The translations under genes and the position numbers were made by a program. A stretch of DNA of 64,000 nucleotides, from positions 10,659,001-10,723,000 of the forward strand of contig CP141148.1 of the NCBI GenBank assembly GCA_035235625.1. Reading direction: 5' to 3'. The stretch is from Saururus chinensis. Taxonomy: Eukaryota; Streptophyta; Magnoliopsida; Piperales; Saururaceae. Each line of letters opens with the position of its first letter. Positions within the stretch are counted from its first letter, which is position 1. The notes beneath the pieces are model-generated. The model was given only the letters and a program-made list of their open reading frames with translations. It made no database searches and was not told where the DNA came from. Of the stretch, positions 12,361-23,331 are shown piece after piece.

Positions 12361-12560
12361 CTCTCTCCATCCTAAATTGATAGCTCCATTTGAGAAAAAA
12401 GTTTGTTCCATATTAATAGGTCCATTTTGTTAAATTTAAGTGGTTAGATACTTAAAAAAGAGTATCACAAGCTTATTTTTCATTCTCTTAGATGTGGTTT
12501 CACCATTCAATAAAAGCCACTATTTTTTCTAATGTAGCTAATTAATATGGACGGAAAGAG
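12361..12560. mobile_element. Stowaway-like MITE (200 bp)
   Basis: Terminal inverted repeat CTCTCTCCATCC..AATTGATAGCTCC against the reverse complement of AGCTAATTAATATGGACGGAAAGAG, flanked by TA on both sides (12359-12360, 12561-12562), the Tc1/mariner target. Confidence 0.85.
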
Positions 12561-13140
12561 TATCTAAATTTGGAAATCAAAATGAATTTAATTTTTGTTT
12601 TCTAAACAAGATGCTCATTACTATATGGAGAGCGAACTGCTTCTTAAATGATGATCAGAGATGGGGGAGCCCATTTTTTAGCATGTAAATTTATTTGATT
12701 GTAGTAGGTGTATCCTACAAATTAAGTTATTCTTAGAAATCTTTTGTTACAATTATATTTTTGAGGCTTGGTTTGAAAGTTGTATTTGAAAAATCCTTAT
12801 TTCAACCTCTTCTTTCATTTACATCTTTTCTTGTAATGCATTTGAGCTATTGTCTATCTCATGAGAAAATTTTATTCACACACTTTCTTATAATGCTTAT
12901 AATGTTTAATGTAATGATACTTATAATGCGTGTCCTTTTTACTTCTCCTATGTAATATGTATTGTAATCTTTACTTCTTTTAGGCTAGATGCACGGGTTC
13001 AACATCTTCTAATTTTACCTAGTTCAGAAGTGTCTTAAGTGACAAGTAGTATGAATTACTTTGATCTTCAATTTACGTGTAGATATAAATTTGGATCTAT
13101 CTAAGTTCTAAATACTTGTTATAAGTTAAGTGAATAGACA

Positions 13141-13485
13141 TGGTGGGAGAATTAGTTAGTTTTGTACTTCACTGTAGTGGGAGAATGGTAAAACATGTAG
13201 GGGTCTATGAATATGAAAAAGGGGATTCAATGGGATTATTCATTAGTAAGCCTTACAATTACGAGGAACTGAAGATGTAAGTAGCTAACAAAGTTGGTTG
13301 GGATCGAAGGAGATGAAAAATTATATGAAGTGTAACCTTCCTGTATTTGGATTGAGATCAACTCTTCTATGTGTTCAGGACAAGGCTTCCTTATGACAAA
13401 TGTCTCATCATTCGTCTCAAGCATGCATGTTCGAGCTATTTCTAGAAAAAGAAGCTTGAATATTTATTATTGAAAATGAAGGGTG
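13141..13485 (+). pseudogene. MULE transposase N-terminal relic, copy 2
   Basis: Reading +: VGELVSFVLHCSG.MVKHVGVYEYEKGDSMGLFISKPYNYEEL, a stop, then VANKVGWDRRR. This matches the N-terminal domain of MuDR-type transposases (VH.GG .. Y.GG) and is recognisably related to 8137-8400. Stops follow RRR and KIM. It is cut at 13485 by the solo LTR; the rest of the pseudogene resumes at 16862. Confidence 0.75.
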
Positions 13486-14583
13486 TGTAAGGACTCTAAA
13501 TTCTAAACCGGTTTTTGTTTCGTTTTAATTATCGGTTAATGCATGGTTGACTTGTTTTATTATTAATTCGGTGGTTTCGTAAATAAATGGTGTTTTTTAT
13601 GGTTTTAATCAAAATCGACTTCACAATTAGTGGTTTAAAGTGATTTCAAGTCAAATGTGAATTTTTGGGATTTTTTAGAATTTTTACTATTTTCCCAAAA
13701 ATTAGGGTTTGGCGGGACCCCCTGTGGGCCCCACCGTCAAAATTTGGGTTTTTATGTCAAATCAACCCAGACATCAACCTAAGCCTCTACAAAAATTTTC
13801 AGAATTTTTTCAGGTCGATTTAGTGCTCAATTAGCCAAATTACCCATTTTTAGCCTAGTTTTCTATTTACACCCCAAAACTTACCCAAACACACCCCAAC
13901 ACCTACTATAAAAGGAAAACCTGAGCCATTTCCCAATTTGGGAATAGGCTGAGGAGGAGAGGTTAGGCCTAATCCTCATTTAGGCCCGGAATAGAAGGTG
14001 TTTAAGGTAAGCACTTTCCTAATTAAGCCCTAATCCTAGCTCTTTTCTTAAAACCCTTCTAGATCTACCATTCTCCCCTTGTTTTAATTCGTTTTTAAGC
14101 ATCAAAACTACTGATTTCAATGTTTACTTCAAACCCTAGATCTAAAAATTTAATTTTTATGCTCAACAAGCCCTAGATCTAAGGTTTTAATTAGGGTTTT
14201 CTATGTTAAATCGGTTTTTAATGGAGTTTAATGTAAACTCTATGTTTTTGGAAGGTTTTCAAGAAGGGTGACCATCAAATCCGAACCTAATCAAGGGATA
14301 AGGTAATGGACTTTCGAAATCTCAGTTTTCCTATGGTAAAGCTCTTCATTTTATGGTTTATTTTGAATGGATTGCTTGATTTAGAGCTTTAATGGTATGA
14401 TTAGTAAATGGTAATCTTTAATCCCGATTTCATAGGGTTTTATCTTGTTATGGTTTGGATTAGCTTTCTGGAAGTTATGGTGAGTTTTTATGAGCATTTA
14501 GGTTGTTAGATGGAGATTTCAAGGTTTATCAATGGAGTTTCGGTTTGAAATTTTGAAATGAGGAAGAAGGTCGAATCTGCCTT

Positions 14584-14771
14584 GTTGGTGTTCAAACAGC
14601 CTTCTGGGCGTTCAAACAGCCTTCTGGGCATTCAAACGGCAACACTACCAGTTCGACAGATCTCCAGTTCAGCCGATCGAACGGCCCTCCTGGGCGTTTG
14701 AACGACAACACTGTGAATTTGAAATTTCCCTATGTAACCGATCGAACGGCCTTCTAGGCGTTCGAACGGCT
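14584..14771. repeat. 20-bp tandem repeat and CGTTCGAACG-type palindromes in solo LTR 1
   Basis: Three adjacent 20-base units (TTCAAACAGCCTTCTGGGCG type) at ~14590-14640, followed by two looser copies, each pairing CGATCGAACGGCC with GGCGTT(T/C)GAACG, so each can fold on itself. Confidence 0.7.
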
Positions 14772-15984
14772 ACACAACAGTTTTGTGATATTTGTATGAT
14801 GTCTATTTCCGTAATTTTACTTTGATATGTCATTGTTATATGAATGTGGAGTGTTTTGAGCTATAGTATACTACTGGAAAGGTACACCATGGAGGTTATG
14901 AAGTTGAGGTATATATTTATGGCTATGTGGAATGTCTTATGGTTAAATGTGGGATGTTGGAATGGTTATCTTGAGGATATGAATGGTGGATTTTCTATGG
15001 TTAGGTATACTTTCAGTAGAGCTACAACATACTATGGACTGATATGCCATGTTAGGATGTGGTTAATGGTTATGTGAATGTTAGTGAATGTCATGGCTTA
15101 AGGATGAAGTGAATGATCTTCTAAGTGGTTAGCTTGTGGTAAGCTTTGATTTGAGTTACGATTTTAATGATTTTTCTTCTATGATTCCCGCTGGAATTCA
15201 TGATTAGATGTTAATGCATATGTGTAGTGTGGTAGCAAGTTAATTTCAAGCATGTTGATATGCATTGAACAAAGTGCTTCTATTAGGTACACACACATGT
15301 GGGGGTTTAATGATGATGATGAGAATTGGGATTATGATTATGAATGATACATGAGGGGCTGATGAGAGCACTTAGCATGAATTAGGATTCATGTCTACCT
15401 TGCCCACGGATGTAGCATGTTGCATGCATCATGAAAATGGATTTCAATCGAGGCTTTCTCGAGATTAGTCGAATTTGATCGATTGGATGCAATGTGGTGA
15501 AATTGCATCCCGAATTAATCGATCATGGCTTAATCGACACTTGCTTGGTCCGAAAGGACATGTTTTGATTTGAGTTCCTATGTGGAATAAGAGCGCTCCC
15601 CGGGTTGAGTCTAGATAAGTGAAATTATTGGGGGACAGTTTCGTACTTGTCTTGCGATTTGAGATTATTATTGTCACCTGGACCCTGAGAATCCAGTATG
15701 GTATGCTCTGTGCACTAGCTACCATGTGTTTGAGGTTTCCTACGTGGGAACCCGGGCTCTTCCCCATCACAGAGTCCCCAATCGAACACCCCTGCTCTAG
15801 GTTCTCTTCGTGAGAATGTGACATCCTTGGCCGGGATTGTCTAGGGTGAGCAGCCTTAGGGATTGACAACCCCGAACTTCATAATTCTTGTGTAGAATTT
15901 TGGACCATGACACGTCTTTGTGACCTTGTCTGTGTCCCCGTCTTCATGACACAATATTGTGATTACTCCTTGATGGAGGTATGC

Positions 15985-16209
15985 TTGATATGATGTGATG
16001 CGTGATTAGATATGTATGTTAGAGATACATTTCATGCAGGTTGATGTGATGTGAGGCATGATGGGATATGTATGTTAGAGATACATTTCATGCAGGTTGA
16101 TATGTGGTGATGCATGGTTGGATATGTATGTTAGAGATACATTTCATGCAGGATGGCATGATGTTATGGCATTATTTCATATATATGTTAGAGATACATT
16201 TCATGCAGG
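15985..16209. repeat. 56-bp tandem repeat, four units, in solo LTR 1
   Basis: Units end with the same phrase (GTTAGAGATACATTTCATGCAGG) at 16040, 16096, 16152 and 16209, giving periods of 56, 56 and 57 bases. The first half of each unit (TGATGTGATG.ATG) varies more than the second. Confidence 0.9.
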
Positions 16210-16861
16210 TTTATGTGATGTGAATGGCACTATGTGGATTATGCATTATGATGCAGGTTGAGAGATCAGAAAATGATACATCTTGTCAATCTTTGATATA
16301 ATTGATTATTGTTATGCTATTGTGTTTCCGATGATGATAGTTATGTTAAAAACCATTGCTGAGTTGTCAAACTCACCCCTCTTTCTTGTGTTTTGTTTTG
16401 GGGCTCCGTGGCGCGACACGCAGATGTTTCAGATTCTCTCTTTGAGGAAAGATCGGAGACGACTTGGATGTGATCGTGGAGACTCTTATGTGACTTGTTT
16501 CCCTTGATTTATGCTTTATATTTAGAACCTTTGTGTATGGTTCTCATTTTGTGTGATAATATGTTATACATCTTGTTGCTTAAACCTATTTTGAGCCTAG
16601 AGTGGGCTATGTTTTAATTAAGCATGTGGGTGTGAGACTATTACTACTTTAGAGTTAAAGTAAAACTCTTTCTCTTTCTACTCATTTACTCTTGCTCAAG
16701 TGATGTGCGTACTCCGTAATTTGTGATTAAATCGCCCGTAATTAGGGTACAAGACTTCCGCTAAACCGTTCTTCAATTTCAACCTTGTCGCCCCCGTGCA
16801 TATGACCGGCCCCTGGACCGGGTTCAGCTCGGGTCGGGCAGTGCTGGGGCGTGACAGGGTG

Positions 16862-17803
16862 TAAGTAGGAGCTCCCAAAGAAGCTCCGAAAGAAATACTT
16901 GAAGTAGAGATGATAATTTGTCCATGAAAATGACATCAAATGAATGCCATAGGTTGTCTTCACCTATTGGCAATAGAAGTGGACCAAGTTGGAGGTAAGG
17001 TTTCTTAAAATTATTATGTGTTACTATTTTAATTATTAATAAAAATAATGAGATTGAAGTTTGTGTATAATACATAAGGTACACATCTCATGCATATGAG
17101 ACTGTTAGCCTTGAAATGTCACAAGTCACCGCATGGTTTTGAACACAAATTTCAATGGGCTATCATTACCCCTAAACAGGTATTGGCTTTACAAATGTTG
17201 ACTAGCAATTTTAGTTATTTGACATGTTTTTAAGTAACATGAAACTCAATACAATTTTATAGCACATGTAGGGGATCCCATGTCAATCATAATGGAGTTG
17301 ATATGAATGAGGCCAAAAAAGGTGATATAATATTTGCGATGCAATTGACAGGGAGTATGATAGGAATGAAGAAAGTGTTAAAGGGTAGAATAGTATACAA
17401 TAGATGGTTGACAATGACAAGGTTGATGTGTTAGACAATGCAATTTTCATAAATAACATGAATGTCGATGATGAGATGCGCCAAAGTATGATGTTGAGGA
17501 GGAGCCAATCTATGTGCATATCATAAATGAGCAAAGAGATGAGGTAGTTAATTAGGGTATAGATAAAGAACAAAGTCGAAAGAAGAGATATATATTGGAT
17601 GAATATTTGAGAATTGAGAGGCATTCATCACAACTTTGAGGGAATTTTAAATTAAGAGTCATGTCCAATACAAAGTTCTGCATGCAAATTGGAGAGAATA
17701 TATGGTTAAGTGCATTAATGAGTCTTACCCTTGGAGAGTTCATGGATCAATGGGGAAGGGGTTGAAGTACTTTATAAATTAAAGACATACTGTGGTGACC
17801 ACA
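16862..17803 (+). pseudogene. MULE transposase relic, copy 2, second part
   Basis: Continues the copy 2 transposase region after the solo LTR, parallel to copy 1 positions 8435-9470. It keeps the phrase CCAATCTATG.GCATATCAT and the DNA-binding-like block (FKLRVMSNTKFCMQIG .. YMVKCINESYPWRVHGS) with several stops and frame changes. It ends abruptly at 17803. Confidence 0.6.
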
Positions 17804-18335
17804 TGTAATGACCGTAAATTTTCGATATGATTTTTTGCCTCTAATAAAGCTATTTTATAACTTTTAAATAATTTAAACTATTTAGAGGTAAATATTTGGT
17901 GGGTTTTTGTATGGATGTATTAGACCTCGGAGAGACGAGGGTAATGATTTGAAGAATGCGGGAAACGGAGATCAAGAATGAAAGTTATGACCTCAAGAAG
18001 CGTGTCACATGGGCAAGACCCACATGAAAAGTGCGGGATAACCTACCTATGTATGGTATAATTTCAAAGGACTCATCGACACGAGTCCATCGGTATAAAG
18101 AACGTGCAATTCCAACATTGGGGTAGGAAGTTATCACATTTTGAAGTTTAAAAATAAAAATAAAAATACAACATATCGAATAGGATTGAAGACGTGTTGG
18201 ACAGGACTGACGACATGTCGGATATGACTAACAACATGTCAGATAGGACTGACAATAGTCAGATAGGACTAATGACGTATCGGATAGGACTGACAACGTG
18301 TCAGATAGAATTGATGATTTATCATATAGGACTAG
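17804..18335 (+). mobile_element. LTR fragment related to solo LTR 2
   Basis: Begins TGTAATGACCGTAAATTTTCG, a gypsy-LTR style start. The stretch 17975-18150 matches 21550-21700 of solo LTR 2 (GACCTC.AGAAG.GTG.CACAT, TAACCTACC.ATGTA.GGT, CTCATCGA.ACGAGTCCATCGG). The far end is not found, so it is a fragment or is truncated by the next element. Confidence 0.6.
18180..18335. repeat. ~24-bp tandem repeat (about six units)
   Basis: Repeats of GGACTGACAACATGTCAGATA with variation. The centre ACATGTC/GACATGT is itself palindromic. Confidence 0.75.
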
Positions 18336-18570
18336 TGACGCTTTTATAAAAGTGTCGCTAATATTAACATTATTAGTTACGCATTTATCAAAGCCCCTAG
18401 TAATTTTAAATTTTTTTGTCAAAATTTATAACGATTAGTGGAGTTTTTGAAAAAGAGTCGCTAATAGTGTTAATATTAGAGATGCTTTTATAAAAGTGTC
18501 ACTACTTAGTTGTAAAGCATCGTTAATAGTTATAAAGCATTGCTAAAAGTCCTTTTTGTTGTAGTGTATT
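18336..18570. mobile_element. CACTA-like terminus or MITE
   Basis: Two related blocks (GCTTTTATAAAAGTGTC(G/A)CTA at ~18347 and ~18481) and short words repeated toward the right end, which finishes TTTTTGTTGTAGTG. Read inverted this is CACTACAACAAAAA, the usual start of plant CACTA elements. The left partner end is not visible, so the element is partial. Confidence 0.5.
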
Positions 18571-19575
18571 TTATCTCTCCTATGACTTTGCTACGGATTG
18601 CCAAGATAAATCAATCAATCTCACTCACAAAAATCTATCTTCTCACTTGATTAGTAACCAACAAACCTTATGAATTTAATTTATAGATTTGTCAGAGGAT
18701 TCTAGTATCTTGGTTATTTTTATCAAATAAAGTGGATAAATATTAAAAAAACCTTAAAAAATTCCATTATAGGCTTGAAATTCTTATAAATATCCCTAGA
18801 ACTCTCCTTTCACTCAAAATTTTGTCTCACTTTTTTTCTCTAATATATTGTAGTTTGACTCTCTCTTGATTTTCCCTTCCATTTGAGTTTTTTCTTTCCT
18901 CTTGTTTCTTTCTCTCTCTCTCTCTTACATTTTCACTCTTCTAATCTTCTTCTTTAGTTATTGTTCTTCAATTCTCTTAATGTTCATCATTCTGATATAG
19001 TGTTCCATTAGTATTTACAATAATTTTATTTTCTATGAGACTTATGAGTTAGGCATGGAGATCTTCTAAGGTTAATTCAAGGTTGAAACATCGATTCAAG
19101 ACTCATCACAACCTTGGCAACAAAAGTTACTTTCAATTTAGTGCCACAAAGGTATAAATCTTCTTATCTCACTCATCTTAGTTAGCCTCTATGAGCCCAC
19201 AACTAATAGGAAAAATCACCTATAAATGTTTTTAAAATGAAAACCCAAAAAGCTTTGAGCCCATCAAATCAAACTCTTTCAAATTGCCATCCCAAATTTT
19301 TTTTATCACGCGACTCCCTTATTGATATTTTTGGTTTGCCTAGAAAGTAATTTATAGGTGCCTTAAATATAATTTATGTAAACTGACCATGAGACAAACC
19401 TTCGATTCATGCAAATTGTCGGTCCTCGTAGGGAAAGCATACTTCCTTACGAACAGTGTTTTATTTTCCATTATTTTATCACTAAGACAACCTACCCCAA
19501 AATCTCTTGACCTTGCCTTTAGATCTAAAATATCATCTCATGGCCTCTGGCCATTTTGATCTTCTTTCTATTTTG
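18571..19575. other. AT-rich region without recognised gene
   Basis: It contains a pyrimidine-rich stretch at ~18815-18955 (CTCTCTTT words) that resembles the leader of an LTR transcript. No protein domain is recognised on either strand. Confidence 0.4.
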
Positions 19576-20160
19576 TTTATTAAAAAAATTTATAGATGGC
19601 AATACCTAATCCCTAAAGAGATCAAATACCCTTGACCATCATTGTCCCAAATCTCATAGGAAAATTCGTAGTAAAACCAAAGTCCATAGGAGTTTTTCTT
19701 GGGGATTTCATTAATTCTCTTCCCATTCTTTATTAGAAAATCTATGGATCATTTTACTTAATCCTTAGAAAGAAATTAAAGTTCCTTAGCCTTAGTTTCT
19801 ATAATCTCATAGGAAAATCTTTAATAAAATCATTGTCCTTTAAGTTTGCTATTCATCCTTTTTTATCTTCCACATTGTGTATTGGAAAGTCTATGGAGTT
19901 GATCCATGGAAAAAGATCAAATTCTTTTAGTTTGGGTTTCCTTAGTCCCATAAGAATATGGTTAGCAAAACAAAAACCCATTAGGAGGTCTTGCATTTTT
20001 TTATCCTTTCCTAATATTTCCTTGGTAAATTAATGTACACTTGTTTGATTTTTGGAAAGATATCAAAGTTTCCTTCTCCATGGTTTCTCCTCAAAATCCA
20101 TAGAAAAATCCTTCATAATGCCCCTCGTCTTAAAACCATCAACAATTTATTTTCATCTAC
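19576..20160. repeat. Diverged ~150-bp tandem array, four units
   Basis: Units begin near 19579, 19732, 19878 and 20019 and share the order A(A/T)TCTATGGA.., ..CC.TAG.AA..GATCAAA, TTCCTTAG...T, CCCAT.AG.AAAAT and TT.AT.AA..CC. They are strongly diverged (roughly two thirds identical), so this is an old array. Short open frames across it are by-products. Confidence 0.6.
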
Positions 20161-20744
20161 AAAAAACCAAAGAAGGACATGAAAATGCCAAAAGCTTAAA
20201 GATCATGTTCAACAAAGCGCGTAGGATCAACCATCTTCATAATGAGAATAATTAATCTCCACACCTTTTTTTTATTTTATAGCAAAGTGGAGTAAACCAT
20301 GTGGTTGAAATACGTAATGAGAAAATAGGTTTAGATTAACCCATGGAGAGACAAGTTTGGTTAACTCGTTAATTATTTTGGGTTGATTCTTACTATAAGA
20401 TTATTAGTAAGCCAAGGAAAATTGGGCTTCATAAATAGTTGTGGGGTAGCCTAAACTCTAACTTATGGATGTTGGAGGTTCATTTGTTAGGTTCTCTTTC
20501 AGGGGGTTAGTCAATTAGGATTTGAAAATAAAATATTAATATTTTAAAATTTCCTATCAGTCATTTTGATATGTCTATATCATATTTAAAATCCAGTCTT
20601 TTTACATAAAGATTTAAAATTTAATATTTCAAATATAGTGTTAGTGGTAAAATATTTGATTCATGTATTTAAATACAGGGTTAGTTAAAAAACAAAATAT
20701 TTTCACTTGAGAGGATTTGGCAGGAGATCTAATAACGTATAAGT
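20161..20744. other. Intergenic, no feature recognised
   Basis: AT-rich sequence with no recognised coding region, transposon end or RNA gene on either strand. Confidence 0.4.
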
Positions 20745-20788
20745 GACATTTTACAACACCACCTCCAGAGGTGGTATTGTAAAATGAC
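20745..20788. repeat. Inverted repeat able to form a ~20-bp hairpin
   Basis: Left arm GACATTTTACAACACCACCT and right arm AGGTGGTATTGTAAAATGAC pair at about 18 of 20 positions across a loop of 4 bases. It could be a small foldback element. No target duplication is evident. Confidence 0.75.
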
Positions 20789-21368
20789 AGAACCATTACC
20801 TTGTTAACGAGTGCATTGTGTGGAAAAGAGAGGTCGACTCTCTGGAGGCGACCTATCTCACCGGAGCTTATCCTTGCCATTCTCCCTGTTCTCACCGACT
20901 GAAAAAGAGAAGCCACCATACTCTGCGGCAACTGGATCTTATCACTGCCGGCGGACCGCGGTGACTGGAGGAGACCAGGTATTCTCTTCTTCCCCTCTGA
21001 CTGCCGCTCTGTCTTCCTTTTTCTCTTTTTGTTTTTTGTACACCGCATACACTCTTGCTACTCTGCTCATGGCTGCATCTCGCTCTGACCTAACCTGGGT
21101 TTCGATCTGGGCTTTCTGATTGACGCTTGCAATTTCTAAGATTTTCTGCAATCACTCACAGAGCAAAATACCCTTTTGCCTCATTCCAAAAAAACATTTT
21201 GATAAAACCCGGCTACCACCTCGGATCCCCCGGCGTTCTACTTCATCCACACTCCTTGCCGGCCGCAGTCCTCCGTCTACTCCACATTCCATCGCGTCGT
21301 CATAGGTGTCAAGAAAGAATAGGTTTTAAATTAGAAAAGAATGGAAACAAAAACAACCTTTTTCCTCC
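20789..21368 (+). other. GC-richer segment, possible gene-derived leader
   Basis: GC content and CCG/CGG words rise around 20810-21310, as in 5' parts of plant genes. The best plus frame (20811-21119, 102 codons) has a serine/phenylalanine-rich run and no domain I recognise. The segment continues after solo LTR 2 at 23332, so the LTR sits inside it. It may belong to the PPR pseudogene locus; I cannot show this. Confidence 0.3.
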
Positions 21369-21373
21369 CCGTT

Positions 21374-23326
21374 TGTGGTATCCTGTGTTCCAATTATGCT
21401 TAACCCAAGAGGGTTAGGGGTAATTATATAATTTTAGTTAAATTTTGTGGGATTTTAAGAGATAAAAGTCTCGTAATCGGCTAGAGCTCAAAGTAACGAA
21501 CGTAACGAACCAAAGAACGAACAAAACGGAGGTCGGGAACAAAAGTTAAGACCTCGGGAAGTGTGCCACATTGGCGGGACCTACTTTAAAAGTACTAGAT
21601 AACCTACCCATGTAAGGTCTAGTTTTGAAGGGCTCATCGATACGAGTCCATCGGTTCCAAGAATGCTCGATTCCAACTTCAGGATAAGAAGTGATCACAT
21701 TTTGAAGTTGGAATTGTATTTGGTTGAAATATTAATAAAATAATGAAGAAATGATGGAATAGCTGATGTCATCATAGCCGAGCCACGGACTCGCGATCGC
21801 GGCCGTCTGCGTGACGTGGGTCCCGCGCGCGCTGCACGCAGAGCCATGACTCACGCATCAGGAGCACCAACCAGTGCGGCGGTCGAATTGTGGTGCGCCA
21901 CATGGCGCATGCGCGTGCGTGTGCATTCCGACTTCTCCCGTTCGCTCGCACGCCATTTCATTATAAATAGTCATTTCTATTCATTCTTCCGGAGAACTTT
22001 CTGGAGTCATTTTGAGTCCGTTTTCTTCTATTAAAAAAGTGTTCTTAAGTAATTCGAGGATGTTCTACACAATAGAAGCATCCATTCCTCGAGTCAGCAA
22101 CCCTATATAGGGAAAATGTCCCAGGGCATAGGGAGGTTTTGCCCGCCGCCTACGTGCGCGGGACGGGAAAAGTGTCTCCGAGCATGGGGAGGTTCTACCC
22201 GCTGCCTACGAGCGCAAGAAAGGAAAAGTGTCCCTGGGCATGGGGAGGTTCTACCCATCACCTACGGGCGTGGGAAGGGAAAAGTGTCCCCGGGCATGGG
22301 GAGGTTATGCCTGCCGCCTATAGGCGTGGGAAGGGAAAAGTGTCTCCGGGTAAGGGGAGGTTTTGTCCGCCGCCTACGGGCGCGGAAAGGGTAAAGTGTC
22401 TCCAAGTAAGGGGAGGTTCTGTTCACCACCTACCAGCGCGGAAAAAGTAAAGTGTCTCCGGGTAAGGGGAGGTTCTGTCCGCCGCCTACAGGCGCAGGAA
22501 GGGTAAATTGTTCCGAAGTTTAATATGATTTTCTGAAGTGGCGATGTTCAGAATTGCAGGGGAGTACGCTTTTCTGACCTTCTAGTTTAATATGATTTAT
22601 ATAAATGCACATCTTAACTAGTAATATACTAACTAAGATATATTATTTTCTATGATATGATACATGCTGATATGTTTCTATTTAATCTGCTTTGATTTAT
22701 TCTGTTATGATTTGAAATGCTCTATTTTGACTTGACATACTCCGATCTGATATGACCGGTATGGTCGGATAAAATCTGATATGATCCAACATGCTCTGTA
22801 GTGTATCATGCTCCGCTCTATGATAGAGTGGGACATGTGCTTTGTTAGTGTTCTGCTCACCTATATGAGATGTGTATTTTACTGATTTATTGGCTTCCGT
22901 TTGACTCTGACGATTTATAAGATTTCCGTCTGATTCCGAATGAATTATTCAGATATAAAGTATACGTACTTTATCGTATATAATTTTCTGATGTCTGATG
23001 AATATATTAGCCGTTAAGCAGAACTACGTTTGGATCCGATCATATTGGAGTAACATCAGAGATGGTATCCAATACGTATATAGGCAACCAATGATAAATT
23101 AACGTTAGCCTGATCCAAATTAGTTATAAAATTAGGTTTGTTCTGATCTACGCACTATGGAACGTTAAAGCTCCGCAGTGCACGAATGAATGTTACGACT
23201 CTCGCACTCAAAGTCTGTAGCTCCTGGTCAGTCGGTTTTAATTTTTCTGCTTATTTTATTTACTCTGATTTTGTCTTCCGAACTAACCACCGGTCTGTGT
23301 CGGGTTTACTGGGTCGAGGTGTTACA
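21374..23326 (+). mobile_element. Solo LTR 2, 1953 bp (Ty3/gypsy-like)
   Basis: Starts TGTGGTATCC and ends GAGGTGTTACA, with an exact 5-bp target duplication CCGTT (21369-21373 and 23327-23331). No internal region follows, so it is a solo LTR. A TATA-like TATAAATAG lies at ~21962 and a strong 56-bp tandem array at 22118-22509, downstream of it. Sequence at 21540-21720 is shared with the fragment at 17804. Confidence 0.9.
22118..22509. repeat. 56-bp tandem repeat, seven units, in solo LTR 2
   Basis: Units start at 22118, 22174, 22230, 22286, 22342, 22398 and 22454, exactly 56 bases apart, with the form GTCTCCGGG(C/T)A.GGGGAGGTT..CCGCCTACGGGCGYGG.AAGGG.AAA. As 56 is not a multiple of three, each frame is open in turn. 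The 92- and 103-codon frames here are not genes. Confidence 0.95.
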
Positions 23327-23331
23327 CCGTT

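Larger units (their letters stand above)
13486..16856 (+). mobile_element. Solo LTR 1, 3371 bp (Ty3/gypsy, probably Tekay/Del-like)
   Basis: Starts TGTAAGGACTC and ends GGGGCGTGACA, with an exact 5-bp target duplication GGGTG (13481-13485 and 16857-16861). Immediately outside both ends is MULE copy 2 sequence, not a primer-binding site or coding region, so this is a single LTR left by LTR-LTR recombination. The ending (GGGGCGTGACA) and the very long LTR are, to my knowledge, typical of plant Tekay/Del chromoviruses. It contains a TATA-like region and AG-rich leader around 13905-14010 (TATAAAAGG), and two internal tandem arrays. Confidence 0.92.
11485..17803 (+). mobile_element. Decayed MULE element, copy 2, truncated and interrupted
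   Basis: It starts with the same palindrome family (11545-11740). From ~13090 it parallels copy 1: ATAAGTTAAGTGAATAGACA before the N-terminal block, then GGTTGGGATCGAAGGAGATG. After a solo LTR (13486-16856) it continues with TGTAAGTAGGAGCTC (copy 1: ~8431) through AAGACATACTGTGGTGACCAC (copy 1: ~9450), where it is cut at 17803 by an LTR-like sequence. The right end is missing. Copy 1 shows the uninterrupted state of both breakpoints. Confidence 0.7.

Noticed and set aside
20811..21119. 102-codon frame as a secreted or membrane protein
   Set aside because: Start context and composition are not convincing, and no domain or homologue is known to me. Kept only as an unassigned GC-rich segment.
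22116..22450. Open frames of 92 and 103 codons with repeated peptide motifs
   Set aside because: They are produced by the 56-bp tandem repeat, which shifts through all three frames. Peptide similarity between frames follows from the DNA repeat.
22118..22509. CRISPR-like array
   Set aside because: The whole 56-base unit repeats, with no distinct spacers, and it lies in a plant LTR.
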